From Kutzneria sp. CA-103260 (lineage in GTDB: Bacteria > Actinomycetota > Actinomycetes > Mycobacteriales > Pseudonocardiaceae): a stretch of DNA of 64,000 nucleotides. This document shows, piece after piece, positions 8,158 to 17,129 of this stretch. Position 1 is the stretch's first letter, and each line of letters starts with the position of its first letter. The stretch is taken from the NCBI RefSeq assembly GCF_018263855.1, contig NZ_CP073318.1:7006001-7070000 (forward strand), read 5' to 3'. Below the pieces are notes generated by a model that had not been told where the DNA came from, searched no databases, and was given only the letters and a program-made list of their open reading frames with translations. The position numbers and the translations under genes were made by a program.

Positions 8158-9327
8158 CTAACCGATGGACGTGAGAACGCCGTTGCGGGAGCCGACGATC
8201 AGGTGACCGTCGGCCGAGAGAGCCGGATAGGAGTCGACCGGGGCGCCGACGTTGACGTCGAACAGCACGTGGCCGTCGGGGGAAAGACCGAAGACATGGC
8301 CGGCCTGGTTGGCGTAGTACAGCCGGTAGGAACGATCCAGCACGGTGGAGCTCCAGATCTCCTGACCATCGACCTTGTACGACCGGGCGACCTTGCCGGT
8401 CGTCACGTCGAACGCGGTGACGGTGCCGCCGTGATCACCGACGTAGGCCAGCCCGCTGGCGGTGACGGCCGGCGACGAGTAGGTGATGAAGCGCGGCACG
8501 CTCCACGCCTGCGACCCATCCGGGTGGTAGGCCCACTCACGGGAGCCGTTGGTGCCCAACAGAACCGTGCCGTCCGGCCCTAATCCGGCCGACACCTCGG
8601 TGATGTCGTCGTGCGGGTCGCGGTGCCACCGGACCGCGCCGCTGGCGTCGACGGCGGTGACGCCAGCGTCGGCGGTGGTGTAGATCCGCGACCCGTCGGT
8701 GACCACGGACCCGTATGACGTCTGCCCCACCGAGACGGTCCACAGTAGACGGCGGCTGCCGACGTCGATGGCGCTGACGTGCCCGGCGAGGTCTCCGACG
8801 TAGACGACCTTGCCGTCCACGGTGGCCGGCGAGGTCGGCGTTCCCGGCAGCACCACCGACCAGAGCAGCTGGCCAGCCGGGGACAGCACCAACAGCCGCG
8901 GACCGGGCGTAGCGAACACGATGTCCCCACTGGGCAATACCAGTGAGGACACCGAAAGATCACCGCCGCCGGTGTACCCCGAGTCGTAGGTCCACCGGTC
9001 CTCGCCGGTCGCCGGATCGATGGCGTGCAGCACGCCGGCCGACGACGAGGCGTAGATGGTGCCATCCAAGCCGATGACCGGGCCGGGCGTCACCGCGCCT
9101 TCCAGGTTCCGCCGCCACCGCACGGTGCCCGACACCGGACCATCCGATGTGGACGATCCGCTGTGCCGGGCGTCGTGCAGCGCGGCCGGCCACGCCGACC
9201 ACGTCAAGACGCCCGGCCCCGAAGACGGCAAGGCGGTCGAGGACGAGACAGTCGCCACCGGAGCGGCCACCGGTGCGGCGCAGCCACCGACGAGCAGCAA
9301 AGCCATGGCCAGCAGTAACTTCCGCAC
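8158..9327 (-). CDS. PQQ-binding-like beta-propeller lipoprotein
   Basis: 389 aa. The lipobox LVGGC puts the acylated Cys at residue 16. The rest is a run of about seven blades, each with a strand pattern like GTIYASSSAGVLHAID or GKVVYVGDLAGHVSAID, typical of PQQ-repeat (outer-membrane assembly BamB-like) propellers. Such domains in Gram-positives are extracellular scaffolds. Real PQQ binding is not implied, because no dehydrogenase catalytic segment is present. The ATG start agrees with the signal peptide. Confidence 0.8.
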   Translation of the reverse strand: MRKLLLAMALLLVGGCAAPVAAPVATVSSSTALPSSGPGVLTWSAWPAALHDARHSGSSTSDGPVSGTVRWRRNLEGAVTPGPVIGLDGTIYASSSAGVLHAIDPATGEDRWTYDSGYTGGGDLSVSSLVLPSGDIVFATPGPRLLVLSPAGQLLWSVVLPGTPTSPATVDGKVVYVGDLAGHVSAIDVGSRRLLWTVSVGQTSYGSVVTDGSRIYTTADAGVTAVDASGAVRWHRDPHDDITEVSAGLGPDGTVLLGTNGSREWAYHPDGSQAWSVPRFITYSSPAVTASGLAYVGDHGGTVTAFDVTTGKVARSYKVDGQEIWSSTVLDRSYRLYYANQAGHVFGLSPDGHVLFDVNVGAPVDSYPALSADGHLIVGSRNGVLTSIG

Positions 9328-9377
9328 GACTCCACCCTAACCACGAGTGGGCCGTGAAGATCCTTACGGAAGTCTGA

Positions 9378-10124
9378 CTACGAGAAGTGCGTCTGCGGCC
9401 GCGCCAGCTCGACCCCGTCCACGAACACGTCCACCTTCTCGTTGTAGAAGGCGATCATCCCGGCGATCGGCAGCAGCTGCCGGGTCGGGAAGTCGTAGCA
9501 CCAGGCCAGATCCGCGTGCACGGTGTCGCCGGAACGCACCGACCAGTACCCGGTGGTCCGCCCCTTGTACGGGCACGCCGTCTCGGTCGACGACGGCACC
9601 AGGTGGGAGAAGTCGACCTCGGTGCGGTTGAGGTAGTAGCGGGTCGGCAGCCCGGTCTCGAACACCAGCACCGGCGAGGAGGACTCGGCCAGCGCCAGCC
9701 CGTCCAGCTCCACCCGGACCGTCCGGGTCGAGCGCAGCGCGTCCACCCGCGTGTACGGGTTGCGCGGGTGGACGAAGATCTCCTCGTCCTCCTCGAACCA
9801 GGAATCCAAGGCGTCCCAGTCGAACTTGACCAGGCCGTCCTCGAACACCCGGACCGTGCCGGGCAAGCTGGCCGAGTCGACGCGCAGCCCGTGCCGGCGG
9901 GCGGGCCCGTGGCGCAGCTGCTGCACATGGTCCTCGTCGACCAGCACGTCCGGATCGATGTCGGCGACGGGGATGTAGTACTGCGGATAGAAGGGCCATT
10001 CCCAGACGTAGCGGGCGTCGGTCGTGTCGAAGACGGTCCGGCCGCCCAGCACTCCCCGCACGCGGCGGGGCGCCGGCTCGCTGTGGCCGGCCGGCACGGG
10101 CGCTTCGGGATAGTCGCGCGTCAC
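9378..10124 (-). CDS. DUF427 domain-containing protein
   Basis: 248 aa from a GTG at 10124. It carries two DUF427-like units. The first is around residues 25-100 (RGVLGGRTVFDTTDARYVWE opens it), the second at about 130-240 with the family hallmarks YYLNRTEVDF, CPYKGRTTGYWS and DLAWCYDFP. DUF427 proteins are small cytoplasmic beta-rich proteins with no settled activity, and duplicated versions are common in actinomycetes. No Shine-Dalgarno is visible, but a -10-like TAGGCT ends 7 nt before the GTG, so the mRNA may be leaderless. Confidence 0.8.
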   Translation of the reverse strand: MTRDYPEAPVPAGHSEPAPRRVRGVLGGRTVFDTTDARYVWEWPFYPQYYIPVADIDPDVLVDEDHVQQLRHGPARRHGLRVDSASLPGTVRVFEDGLVKFDWDALDSWFEEDEEIFVHPRNPYTRVDALRSTRTVRVELDGLALAESSSPVLVFETGLPTRYYLNRTEVDFSHLVPSSTETACPYKGRTTGYWSVRSGDTVHADLAWCYDFPTRQLLPIAGMIAFYNEKVDVFVDGVELARPQTHFS

Positions 10125-10131
10125 GAGTTCG

Positions 10132-10160
10132 AGCCTAGGTTCTTGTCACGGGGTGAGCAA
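10132..10160 (-). promoter_or_regulatory. Putative leaderless promoter of the DUF427 gene
   Basis: Minus strand TTGCTC (10160-10155), 17-nt spacer, TAGGCT (10137-10132), then 7 nt to the GTG at 10124. This geometry places the transcript start at or next to the start codon, a common arrangement in actinomycetes. Confidence 0.4.
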
Positions 10161-10209
10161 TTCCCACAACACCAAATCTGTCAGGGAACCGCAACTTTCC
10201 CGCCCCTTC

Positions 10210-10238
10210 TTGCCGGCCGGTAAGGCCCTCATTAACTT
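10210..10238 (+). promoter_or_regulatory. Putative sigma-70-type promoter of the two-domain secreted protein
   Basis: TTGCCG (10210-10215), 17-nt spacer, TAACTT (10233-10238). It is about 55 nt upstream of the GTG at 10293 and divergent from the DUF427 promoter. Confidence 0.4.
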
Positions 10239-10292
10239 CGGCCGGCAGACACGTTCTCTTCTCGGGGCTGACAACACGAAAGAAGGACGGCT

Positions 10293-11528
10293 GTGAATCA
10301 TCGAACATTGGGGGCGGCCACCGCGGCCGCGCTGGTGCTGACCGGCCTGGCCGTCGGGGCCGGCGTGTCGGCGGCGGCATCCACCGCGGTGGACAAGACG
10401 CTGACGTTCACCTGTCCCTTCCCGCTGATCGGCAACCAGACGCTGGCGGTGCGGATCAAGGCCACCATGTCCACTCCGGACACTGTCGGCGGCGATCTGG
10501 TGACGACCGACTTCTCAGCCACGGCAACGGTTCCGCCCACCGCCACGCAGGGCCTACAGCTGGTCGGCGCGACCACCATCGAGGGCACCGCGCAGGCCGG
10601 CGTGACGCTGAACGAGGCCGGAACCCCGTTGGACATCACCATTCCCGGCCTGACCATCCCGTCCACGCCGGTGCCGGCCTCGGGTTCGTTCGACACGGTG
10701 GCCTCCGGCCCGGTGCCGACCGCGACGATCACCAAGGCCGGCACCACCACCGTGAGCGTCGGCGGCTTCTCCACCACGCTGACGCCGAAGAAGGCCGACG
10801 GCACGCCGACCGGCCTGGGCACCTTCACCTCCGACTGCACCCTGAACCCGGGCCAGGACGCGCAGCTGATCAGCTTCCAGGTGTCCGACGGCCCGCCGCC
10901 GACCACCACCACGACCACCCCGCCCCCAACGACCACCACCACTACGACAACTCCGCCGCCCACAACAACAACCACGACAACAACCGCACCGCCGACCACG
11001 ACAACGGCCCCCGGCGGTATCACCTACAGCTACGGCATCAAGGGCCGCTCGGTGCTCAAGAGCCTGCACGGCACGGTGCCGATCAACGGCGGCATCACCG
11101 CTAAGCTCGACCTGAGCACCGGCAAGTACACCGCCGACCTGGCCCTCGACCCGACCACCGCCAGGTTCAGCATGTTCGGCTTCCTGCCGGTCACCACCAG
11201 GATCGCCTTCCGGCCCGAGGGCAAGACCACCGGCGCCGTCACCAACGGCGCACTGGACGCGACCTCCAAGCTGACCATCAAGATGCCGCAGATCAGTGTG
11301 TTCGGGCTGCCCATCAGCCGGTCCAACTCCTGCGGCACCAGTAAGCCGTCGGTGGTCAGGATGACCTCCGGCCCCGGCTTCGACGTGCTCAAGGGCGGCA
11401 AGCTCAGCGGTGGCTACGCGATCGCCCCGCTCACCGGCTGCGGTCCGTTCACCGGATTCATCAGCGCGTTGGCCAGCGGCCCCGGCAACACCATCGACCT
11501 GACCCTGGCCGCGAAACCGACCGCGTGA
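10293..11528 (+). CDS. Two-domain secreted protein (DUF6801-like N domain, Thr/Pro linker)
   Basis: 411 aa from GTG 10293, with AAGGA 7-11 nt upstream. The signal peptide ends near residue 30 (VSAAAS). The N-terminal beta-rich domain (about 34-200) starts with KTLTFTCPFPLIGNQ, which I associate with the DUF6801 family of actinobacterial secreted proteins. A low-complexity linker of Pro and Thr runs at about 203-243. The C-terminal domain (about 246-411) resembles the secreted protein encoded first in the mce operon, sharing a central F-G-F-x-P, a late Cys and SGPGNT. The linker suggests a cell-wall-spanning stalk. Function is unknown. Confidence 0.75.
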   Translation: MNHRTLGAATAAALVLTGLAVGAGVSAAASTAVDKTLTFTCPFPLIGNQTLAVRIKATMSTPDTVGGDLVTTDFSATATVPPTATQGLQLVGATTIEGTAQAGVTLNEAGTPLDITIPGLTIPSTPVPASGSFDTVASGPVPTATITKAGTTTVSVGGFSTTLTPKKADGTPTGLGTFTSDCTLNPGQDAQLISFQVSDGPPPTTTTTTPPPTTTTTTTTPPPTTTTTTTTAPPTTTTAPGGITYSYGIKGRSVLKSLHGTVPINGGITAKLDLSTGKYTADLALDPTTARFSMFGFLPVTTRIAFRPEGKTTGAVTNGALDATSKLTIKMPQISVFGLPISRSNSCGTSKPSVVRMTSGPGFDVLKGGKLSGGYAIAPLTGCGPFTGFISALASGPGNTIDLTLAAKPTA

Positions 11529-11530
11529 CG

Positions 11531-11565
11531 ACAAGGCCGCCTTGCCTGTGGCAGGGCGGCCTTGT
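11531..11565 (+). terminator. Stem-loop terminator
   Basis: Three nt after the stop of the two-domain secreted protein gene, 11531-11545 pairs with 11551-11565 (15 positions with one mismatch) around a short loop. There is no T-tract, as is usual in high-GC terminators. Confidence 0.75.
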
Positions 11566-11610
11566 GCACGAAACCTGCATTCGGTGTGCCTGAGAGCGGG
11601 ACTCGCGGGG
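11566..11610. repeat. Dispersed intergenic repeat, family 1, single copy
   Basis: This 45-nt unit immediately follows the terminator. It contains CGAAACCTGCATTCGGTGTG and then GAGAGCGGGACTCGCGGGG. The same unit, in both orientations, occurs at 43397-43492, and its core is repeated at 25944-26136. Confidence 0.75.
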
Positions 11611-11738
11611 GTTTGTCACCGGCTGACAAGCCGCGGTCGGAAAAGCTGTGAAAGGACTGACAAGAACCGGCTCGCCTTTGACAGCGGACAGTAAGGTCGC
11701 AGCAGCAGAATTCCGGTGTCACAACGAGGTGGCGAGCG

Positions 11739-12863
11739 ATGACGGCTGTCCGCACCGACGCGAGCCAGCTGTGGGCCCGCGTGCCCAGTCACCTCGGGGC
11801 CCGCTTCCGCCCGTATGCCGGCCGGCTGGCCCGGGACGTGGTCCGCGAGATCCAGCACGCGGTCCCGGCCTACGCCCGCCCGCTGCGCGGCAAGTTCGGC
11901 CAGGTTCTGGTCGGCGGTGTGGAGCGGGCGATCGTGCACTGCTTCGACAGCGTCGGCAACCCGCGGGCCGAGAGCACGGAGTGGACTGCCTGGTTCAGAT
12001 ACGTCGGCCGGGTCGAGTTCAGCGAGGGCCGCGGCACCGAGTCGTTGCAGACCGCGGTCCGGGTCGGGGCCCGCGTCGCGTGGCGCAACCTGTCCAGCGC
12101 CGGCCGCGAGCTCGGCATCCCGCCGGACGTGCTGCTGCTCACCGCCGAGGCGATCTTCGCCTACGTCGACGAGCTGTGCCGGGTCGCCGTCGAGGGCTAC
12201 GCCGAGGCGCGGCGCCAGGCCACCGCCGGCGACGAACGCCAGCGGACGCAGCTGCTGCGGCTGATCCTGGCCGACCCGCCGACGCCCACGGAATCGATTG
12301 AGGCGCAAGCGCTTGCCGCCGACTGGCCACTGCCGCCGAGCGTCGCGGTGATCGCCCTCACCGCCGACACCCCGGCGCCGGCCGACGGCCTGACCGACGG
12401 CAGCTGCATCCTCACCGCCCACCCCGACCAGGTGGTCCACCGCACCGCGGCGCTGCTCGCCGTCGGCCCGACCGTGCCGCTGGCCCAGGCCCGGCAGTCG
12501 CTGATCCTGGCCCGCCGCGCGGTTGTCCTGGCCCAGCGCGGCGTCATCGCCGGCCCGGTCGTGCGCTGCGACGACCATCTGCTCACCCTGCTGCTGCACG
12601 CCGACGACTTCCTGCTCGACGAGCTGAGCCGCCGCTGCCTGGCCCCGTTCGCCGGCCTCACCCCGAAGCAGCGCGAGCGGCTGTCGGCCACGCTGCTGGC
12701 CTGGCTCGACACCCGCGGCGGGGTCAACGAGATCGCCGCCCGCCTCGACGTGCACCCGCAGACCGTGCGCTACCGCATGCACCAGATCGACCGGCTCGCC
12801 GGCCACCTCATCCACGACCCGGTCCGCCGGCTGGAACTGGAGATCGCGCTGCGGCATGGTTGA
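11739..12863 (+). CDS. PucR/CdaR-type transcriptional regulator
   Basis: 374 aa. The N-terminal part (about 15-165) is an all-helical RsbRD-like domain, the middle is a degenerate GGDEF-like/CdaR linker region, and the C-terminal 50 residues hold the PucR-type helix-turn-helix (GGVNEIAARLDVHPQTVRYR, about residues 327-346). Regulators of this kind activate or repress neighbouring metabolic genes in response to small ligands. The stop lies inside the next gene (8-nt overlap), so the thioesterase is translated from the same message. The ligand is unknown. Confidence 0.85.
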   Translation: MTAVRTDASQLWARVPSHLGARFRPYAGRLARDVVREIQHAVPAYARPLRGKFGQVLVGGVERAIVHCFDSVGNPRAESTEWTAWFRYVGRVEFSEGRGTESLQTAVRVGARVAWRNLSSAGRELGIPPDVLLLTAEAIFAYVDELCRVAVEGYAEARRQATAGDERQRTQLLRLILADPPTPTESIEAQALAADWPLPPSVAVIALTADTPAPADGLTDGSCILTAHPDQVVHRTAALLAVGPTVPLAQARQSLILARRAVVLAQRGVIAGPVVRCDDHLLTLLLHADDFLLDELSRRCLAPFAGLTPKQRERLSATLLAWLDTRGGVNEIAARLDVHPQTVRYRMHQIDRLAGHLIHDPVRRLELEIALRHG

Positions 12864-13239
12864 CGCCGTGTACGACCGCGACCACGCCAGCAAGTCGCTG
12901 GGCATCGTCATCGAGCAGGACGAGCCCGGCCAGGCCACCGCCACGATGACCGTCACCGAGCCGATGCTCAACGGGCACGGCATCGCCCACGGCGGCTACG
13001 TGTTCCTGCTCGCCGACACCGCGTTCGCCTACGCGTGCAACAGCTACGGCCCGGTGACTGTCGCCCAGTCGGGCCAGGTGACCTTCCTGCGGCCGGCGGC
13101 GCTGGGCGACGAGCTCGTCGCAAGGGCGACCGAGCGCGACCGCTTCGGGCGCAACGGCATCTACGACGTGACGGTGACGCGGGCGGACGGCGCGGTGATC
13201 GCCGAGTTCCGGGGGCAGAGTCGTCAGACTCAGACCTGA
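12856..13239 (+). CDS. paaI: PaaI-type hotdog-fold acyl-CoA thioesterase
   Basis: 127 aa. The hotdog motif NGHGIAHGGYVFLLADTAFA spans about residues 35-54, with the catalytic-type Asp in LAD and the HGG nucleotide-side loop. QSGQVTFLRPAALGDELVA is the usual second half. In phenylacetate catabolism PaaI hydrolyses hydroxyphenylacetyl-CoA dead-end esters, but no other paa gene is nearby, so the substrate could be another aryl- or acyl-CoA. It is coupled to the PucR-type regulator. Its stop overlaps the stop of the convergent glycosyltransferase gene by 10 nt. Confidence 0.85.
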   Translation: MVDAVYDRDHASKSLGIVIEQDEPGQATATMTVTEPMLNGHGIAHGGYVFLLADTAFAYACNSYGPVTVAQSGQVTFLRPAALGDELVARATERDRFGRNGIYDVTVTRADGAVIAEFRGQSRQTQT

Positions 13240-14213
13240 ACGCGGGTCCAGGTGTGCAGCACCTTCTCCAGGGCCACCGCCGACGCGGCGCCGTCCATGG
13301 CCGCCGCGGTGCGCAGACCGCCGCCGACCAGCCGCAGGCGCAGCTCGCGGTCCAGCATCAGCCGGACCAGCGACTCGGCCATGGCGTGCGCGTCGCCCGG
13401 CTCGACCAGCAGGCTGTCCCGGTCGTGCTCGGCGAACTCGGACACGGCGCTGCCGCGGACGCCGACCACCGCCGAGCCGCACGCCATCGCCCGGGCCGCG
13501 CTCGCCGCGCTGCCGAGGTGGACGGCGTCACGCTGGTACACCTGGCGCACCAGCTCGTAGGTGGGCAGCGACCTCAGGTAGCGGATCCAGCTGGGGAGCT
13601 GCTCCGGGCGGCGACCTTCGCCGAAGGCGGTGACCTCCATGGTGGGCAACAGGGCCCGGGTCCGTTCCAACGCCTCCAACGCGGTCGCCGCCCCGGAGTC
13701 CGGTCCGACCAGCACGCTCACCCGGTGCCCGCGCGGTAGCGCCGGATGTGGCGGCCGGAAGACCGCGAGGTTGAGCCCCTGCGACACGACTGTCACGGCG
13801 GAGCTGGGCACACCGAGTCCATTCAGGACGCCGGCGAGGCGCTCCGACGTGGCGATCTTGGGCACGGCCAGCCGCAACTCAGGGTCCGCCCCCCACTGCT
13901 CACGGGACTGAACCAGCTGCCCTGCCCGACCGTGGCGGTCGGACAACGCGGGCAGCAGCTTCGACGTGCTGGCGTCGGTCGCCAGCACGACATCCCCGTC
14001 CGGCACGCAGTCCGGGGTCAACCGTGCGGTCGTCACGACCCGCACCGAGGACAGGCCGCGGCCCCTGCGCGACCAGCCGGGCACTCGCAGCCCGGCCCGC
14101 GCACGCAGCCGGACCACGCTGATCTCGTGGCCACGGGCCGCCAACTCGTCGGCATATCCCTGGATCACCTGCGCACCGACAACCGGTGTCGGACACACGA
14201 AGGTGACACGCAT
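13230..14213 (-). CDS. Glycosyltransferase, GT4-like (GT-B fold)
   Basis: 327 aa from the ATG at 14213 (MRVTFVCPTPVVGAQVIQ). Upstream in-frame sequence lacks a plausible start. The N domain begins with a typical Rossmann strand plus glycine-rich loop. The C domain has VSVLVGPDSG, a glycogen-phosphorylase/GT4-like VYQRDAVHLGSAASAARAMACG, and the nucleotide-binding-type E-x7-E region (SAVVGVRG...EFAEHDRDSLLVEPGD). It is shorter than most GT4 enzymes and the acceptor is unknown. It faces away from the polysaccharide operon but likely belongs to it. Confidence 0.7.
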   Translation of the reverse strand: MRVTFVCPTPVVGAQVIQGYADELAARGHEISVVRLRARAGLRVPGWSRRGRGLSSVRVVTTARLTPDCVPDGDVVLATDASTSKLLPALSDRHGRAGQLVQSREQWGADPELRLAVPKIATSERLAGVLNGLGVPSSAVTVVSQGLNLAVFRPPHPALPRGHRVSVLVGPDSGAATALEALERTRALLPTMEVTAFGEGRRPEQLPSWIRYLRSLPTYELVRQVYQRDAVHLGSAASAARAMACGSAVVGVRGSAVSEFAEHDRDSLLVEPGDAHAMAESLVRLMLDRELRLRLVGGGLRTAAAMDGAASAVALEKVLHTWTRVQV

Positions 14214-14641
14214 ACCGGCACTCCACTCCACTAGAGACGTCAGATGCCCCGCACATCGAGCCCGGGGCCCCGACGTTACGACCCCGTGGGGCCGCAACCG
14301 GTTCAACTGCGCCACCCCCGCCGGGGTTATGCGGCCGTTCAGCCCAATCCGCGACCACGCCGGCGGGGCTGTTGTCACCGTCGGTAGCCGACATGAGGGT
14401 GACTGCGGCAAACGCAGCAACGCCGCTGAGCCGAGTGCAGCACGTCGTCCCTCGACCGGGTGGTCATCGCGGGTTTTGTTGCCAGCAAAGCGAAAGTGAC
14501 GCTGTAACGCGCCGTGTGCGAAACCCGAGAAGGATCGTGGACGTCCACCTCGTTCTCCTTGATCCAACACCGTTGAGGTCGTCGCAGTCGGTCCTGCACA
14601 AGGGAATGCGTATGAGAGGGCAACCGAGGGGGACCCCGAGG
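14214..14641. other. Intergenic region between divergent glycosyltransferase and sugar-transferase genes
   Basis: 428 nt between divergent starts, so promoters for both arms must lie here. Apart from a Shine-Dalgarno-like GAGGGGGA before the ATG at 14642, I see no clear -10/-35 pair, operator palindrome or RNA gene. Two in-frame upstream starts exist (14372 and 14606) but lack suitable ribosome sites. Confidence 0.4.
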
Positions 14642-16135
14642 ATGGCACTGCTGCCGCACGAGCACTCGCACCTGTTGGCCGTCACGTCCACCCGATTCCG
14701 CGGCCGGCACCGGCACCACCGGTCGCCGCTGACCGTGTGGGAGAGCCGGTACCGCACCGCGGTGATCATGTCCGATGTGCTGGCCACCGCGATCGCCACC
14801 CTGCTCGCGACCGTCCTGATCGGACGCGAGCTGCCCGACTACCTCGGCCAGCTGCCCCGGCTGGTCAGCGTGGCCGCGCTGCTCATCGTGGTCGCCGCGC
14901 TGCCGGCCAACCGCGCCTGGGACCCCAAGGTCCTGGGTCAGGGCGCCGAGGAGTTCCGAAGACTGGGCAAGGCGCTGATCGCCACCGCCGTGACACTGTC
15001 GGTGGCCGGCGTCGCCTTCGAGCTGACGCACCTGCGGTTGTGGGTGTTCTTCGTCGTGCCGGCGGTCGGGGTCATCGCGTTCCCCGGCCGCTATCTGCTG
15101 CGCCGGCTGCTGCACAGCCGCCGCGGCAAGGGTGAGTGCCTGCTGCCGGTGATGGCCGCGGGCAGCGTGGAGTGGGCGGCCGACCTGATCACCCGCACCC
15201 GCAAGGAGCCGCACAACGGCTGGCGGGTCGAGGCCGTGTGCACGCCGGACGGCTTCGGCCAGGACGGCACGCAGGAGGTCGCCGGCGTGCCGGTGGTCGG
15301 CGGGCTCGGCGACCTGACCGAGCGGGCTCAGCCCGGCGGCTACCGGGTGGTCGCGGTGGCGTCGGATCCCTATTGGACCCCCATGCAGCTGCAGCGACTG
15401 GCCTGGGAGCTGGAGGACACCGAGTCGGAGCTGGTGGTCGCGCCGGTGCTGATGGAGCTGGCCGGGCCGCGGCTGCACGTGTCCGGTGTGGTCGGCCTGC
15501 CGCTGCTGCGGGTGCAGGCGCCCACGTTCGGCCGGGCCAAGCGGGTGATCAAGAACATCGTCGACCGGGTCGGCGCGCTGGTGCTACTGACGCTGCTGAC
15601 GCCGGTGCTGCTGGCCATCGCGGTGATCGTCAAGGCCGACGACCGCGGTCCGGTGCTGTTCCGCCAGAAGCGGATCGGCCGCGGCGGCAAGCCGTTCACC
15701 ATGTGGAAGTTCCGCACCATGGTGGTCAACGCCGACGCGCTGCTCGACCAGCTGCGGGCCAGCAACCAGGGCGCGGGCCCGCTGTTCAAGATGCGCCAGG
15801 ACCCGCGGATCACCGGGCCGGGCCGGCTGCTGCGGCGGTACTCGCTGGACGAGCTGCCGCAGCTGGTCAACGTGCTCACCGGCGGGATGTCCCTGGTGGG
15901 GCCGAGGCCGCCACTGCCGCACGAGGTCGAGCAGTACGGCTCGGACGCCGGGCGGCGGCTGCTGGTCAAGCCGGGGCTGACCGGGCTGTGGCAGATCAGC
16001 GGACGCAGCGACCTGCCGTGGGAGGAAGCGCTGCGGCTGGATCTGCGGTACGTGGAGGACTGGTCGCTGGCGTTGGACGCGGTGATCCTGTGGAAGACCG
16101 TGCGCGCGGTCTTCAGCGGACAGGGTGCGTACTGA
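14642..16135 (+). CDS. Polyprenyl-phosphate sugar phosphotransferase initiating polysaccharide synthesis
   Basis: 497 aa from the ATG at 14642, which has GAGGGGGA 8 nt upstream. The N-terminal half has four to five membrane segments and a CoA-binding-like cytoplasmic domain. The C-terminal catalytic bacterial sugar-transferase domain (about 300-497) carries FRQKRIGRGGKPFTMWKFRT, the run SLDELPQLVNVL, GMSLVGPRPPLP and KPGLTGLWQISGRS. Members (WcaJ/WbaP/CpsE type) transfer hexose-1-phosphate from a nucleotide sugar to undecaprenyl-phosphate, the first step of repeat-unit assembly. It opens the plus-strand polysaccharide operon, which contains ten further genes. Confidence 0.92.
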   Translation: MALLPHEHSHLLAVTSTRFRGRHRHHRSPLTVWESRYRTAVIMSDVLATAIATLLATVLIGRELPDYLGQLPRLVSVAALLIVVAALPANRAWDPKVLGQGAEEFRRLGKALIATAVTLSVAGVAFELTHLRLWVFFVVPAVGVIAFPGRYLLRRLLHSRRGKGECLLPVMAAGSVEWAADLITRTRKEPHNGWRVEAVCTPDGFGQDGTQEVAGVPVVGGLGDLTERAQPGGYRVVAVASDPYWTPMQLQRLAWELEDTESELVVAPVLMELAGPRLHVSGVVGLPLLRVQAPTFGRAKRVIKNIVDRVGALVLLTLLTPVLLAIAVIVKADDRGPVLFRQKRIGRGGKPFTMWKFRTMVVNADALLDQLRASNQGAGPLFKMRQDPRITGPGRLLRRYSLDELPQLVNVLTGGMSLVGPRPPLPHEVEQYGSDAGRRLLVKPGLTGLWQISGRSDLPWEEALRLDLRYVEDWSLALDAVILWKTVRAVFSGQGAY

Positions 16136-16136
16136 C

Positions 16137-17048
16137 ATGGCCGGCTGGCTGGGGGTGCGGGCACTGGTGACCGGCGCGACCGGGTTCATCGGTTCCCACT
16201 TGGTGAAGAGGCTGACCAGGCTCGGCGCCGTCGTGCACGCGGTGAGCCGGCGGGTGCGCGCGGAGGACGCGGTGACGTGGCACGTCGCCGACCTCTGCGA
16301 CGCCGACCAGGTCAGCGACGTGGTGCGTGCGGCGGATCCGGAAGTGGTGTTCCACCTCGCCAGCGAGGTCACCGGCGCGCGGGAGGTCCGGCTGGTCCGG
16401 CCCACCCTGGAGAGCAATCTGGACAGCGCGGTCAACCTGCTCACGGCGGTCGCCGACGCCGTGCCGACCGGCCGGCTGGTGCTGGCCGGCTCGGTGGAGG
16501 AGCCGCGACCCGAGGACGGCGACACGGTGGCGTGTTCCCCGTACGCGGTGGCCAAGTGGGCTGTGTCGGGCTACGCGCGGATGTTCCACCAACTCTGGGA
16601 CGTGCCGGTCACCACGCTGCGCATCGGCATGGTGTACGGCCCGGGGCAACAGGATCTGCGCAAGCTCATCCCGTACGTGACAACGGCGTTGCTACGCGGT
16701 GAGTCCCCGGCGCTGACCAGCGGAACCCGGTTGGTGGACTGGATATACGTCGACGACGTGGTCGACGCGTTCCTGGCCGCGGCCGGCTCGGAACGGGCGC
16801 CGGGGCAGGTGTTCGACATCGCGTCGGGCAGCCAGCTGTCGATCCGGGACACCGTGGAGCTGTTGGCGAAAATCATCGGGGCGCACCAGCAACCGCGCTT
16901 CGGGGCCGTCGCCGACCGGCCGCTGGACCGGGCCCAGGTGGCCGACATCGGGCCGGCCGGTGAACTGCTCGGCTGGCGTCCACGTACTAGCCTGGAGACC
17001 GGGCTGCGCCGGACGGCAGCGTGGTATTCCACGACATGGGCTAGGTAA
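16137..17048 (+). CDS. NAD-dependent sugar epimerase/dehydratase (extended SDR)
   Basis: 303 aa from the ATG at 16137, 1 nt after the previous stop; a GTG at 16125 is possible. It has the nucleotide-binding TGATGFIGSHL at the start and the catalytic Y-x3-K in CSPYAVAK. Interestingly the Ser/Thr of the triad appears as GSVEE. A WIYVDDVVDA signature lies in the second half. It acts on a nucleotide sugar in the cytoplasm, probably as a 4-epimerase or 4,6-dehydratase-like reductase. The exact sugar is not readable. Confidence 0.85.
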   Translation: MAGWLGVRALVTGATGFIGSHLVKRLTRLGAVVHAVSRRVRAEDAVTWHVADLCDADQVSDVVRAADPEVVFHLASEVTGAREVRLVRPTLESNLDSAVNLLTAVADAVPTGRLVLAGSVEEPRPEDGDTVACSPYAVAKWAVSGYARMFHQLWDVPVTTLRIGMVYGPGQQDLRKLIPYVTTALLRGESPALTSGTRLVDWIYVDDVVDAFLAAAGSERAPGQVFDIASGSQLSIRDTVELLAKIIGAHQQPRFGAVADRPLDRAQVADIGPAGELLGWRPRTSLETGLRRTAAWYSTTWAR

Positions 17049-17129
17049 CTCTCCTACCCTGTAACGGATTCGACCGGAACGTCCGATATCCCAAGCGATC
17101 GGTCAGGGTTCGCTGGAGGTGGGACGCTC

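Noticed and set aside
11648..12301. Alternative plus-strand frame of 217 codons overlapping the PucR gene
   Set aside because: It is a shifted frame inside the regulator, Pro/Arg-rich without domains.
14375..15478. Minus-strand open frame of 367 codons opposite the sugar transferase gene
   Set aside because: Composition (Gln/Arg/His-rich) is a shadow of the strong codon bias of the opposite gene.
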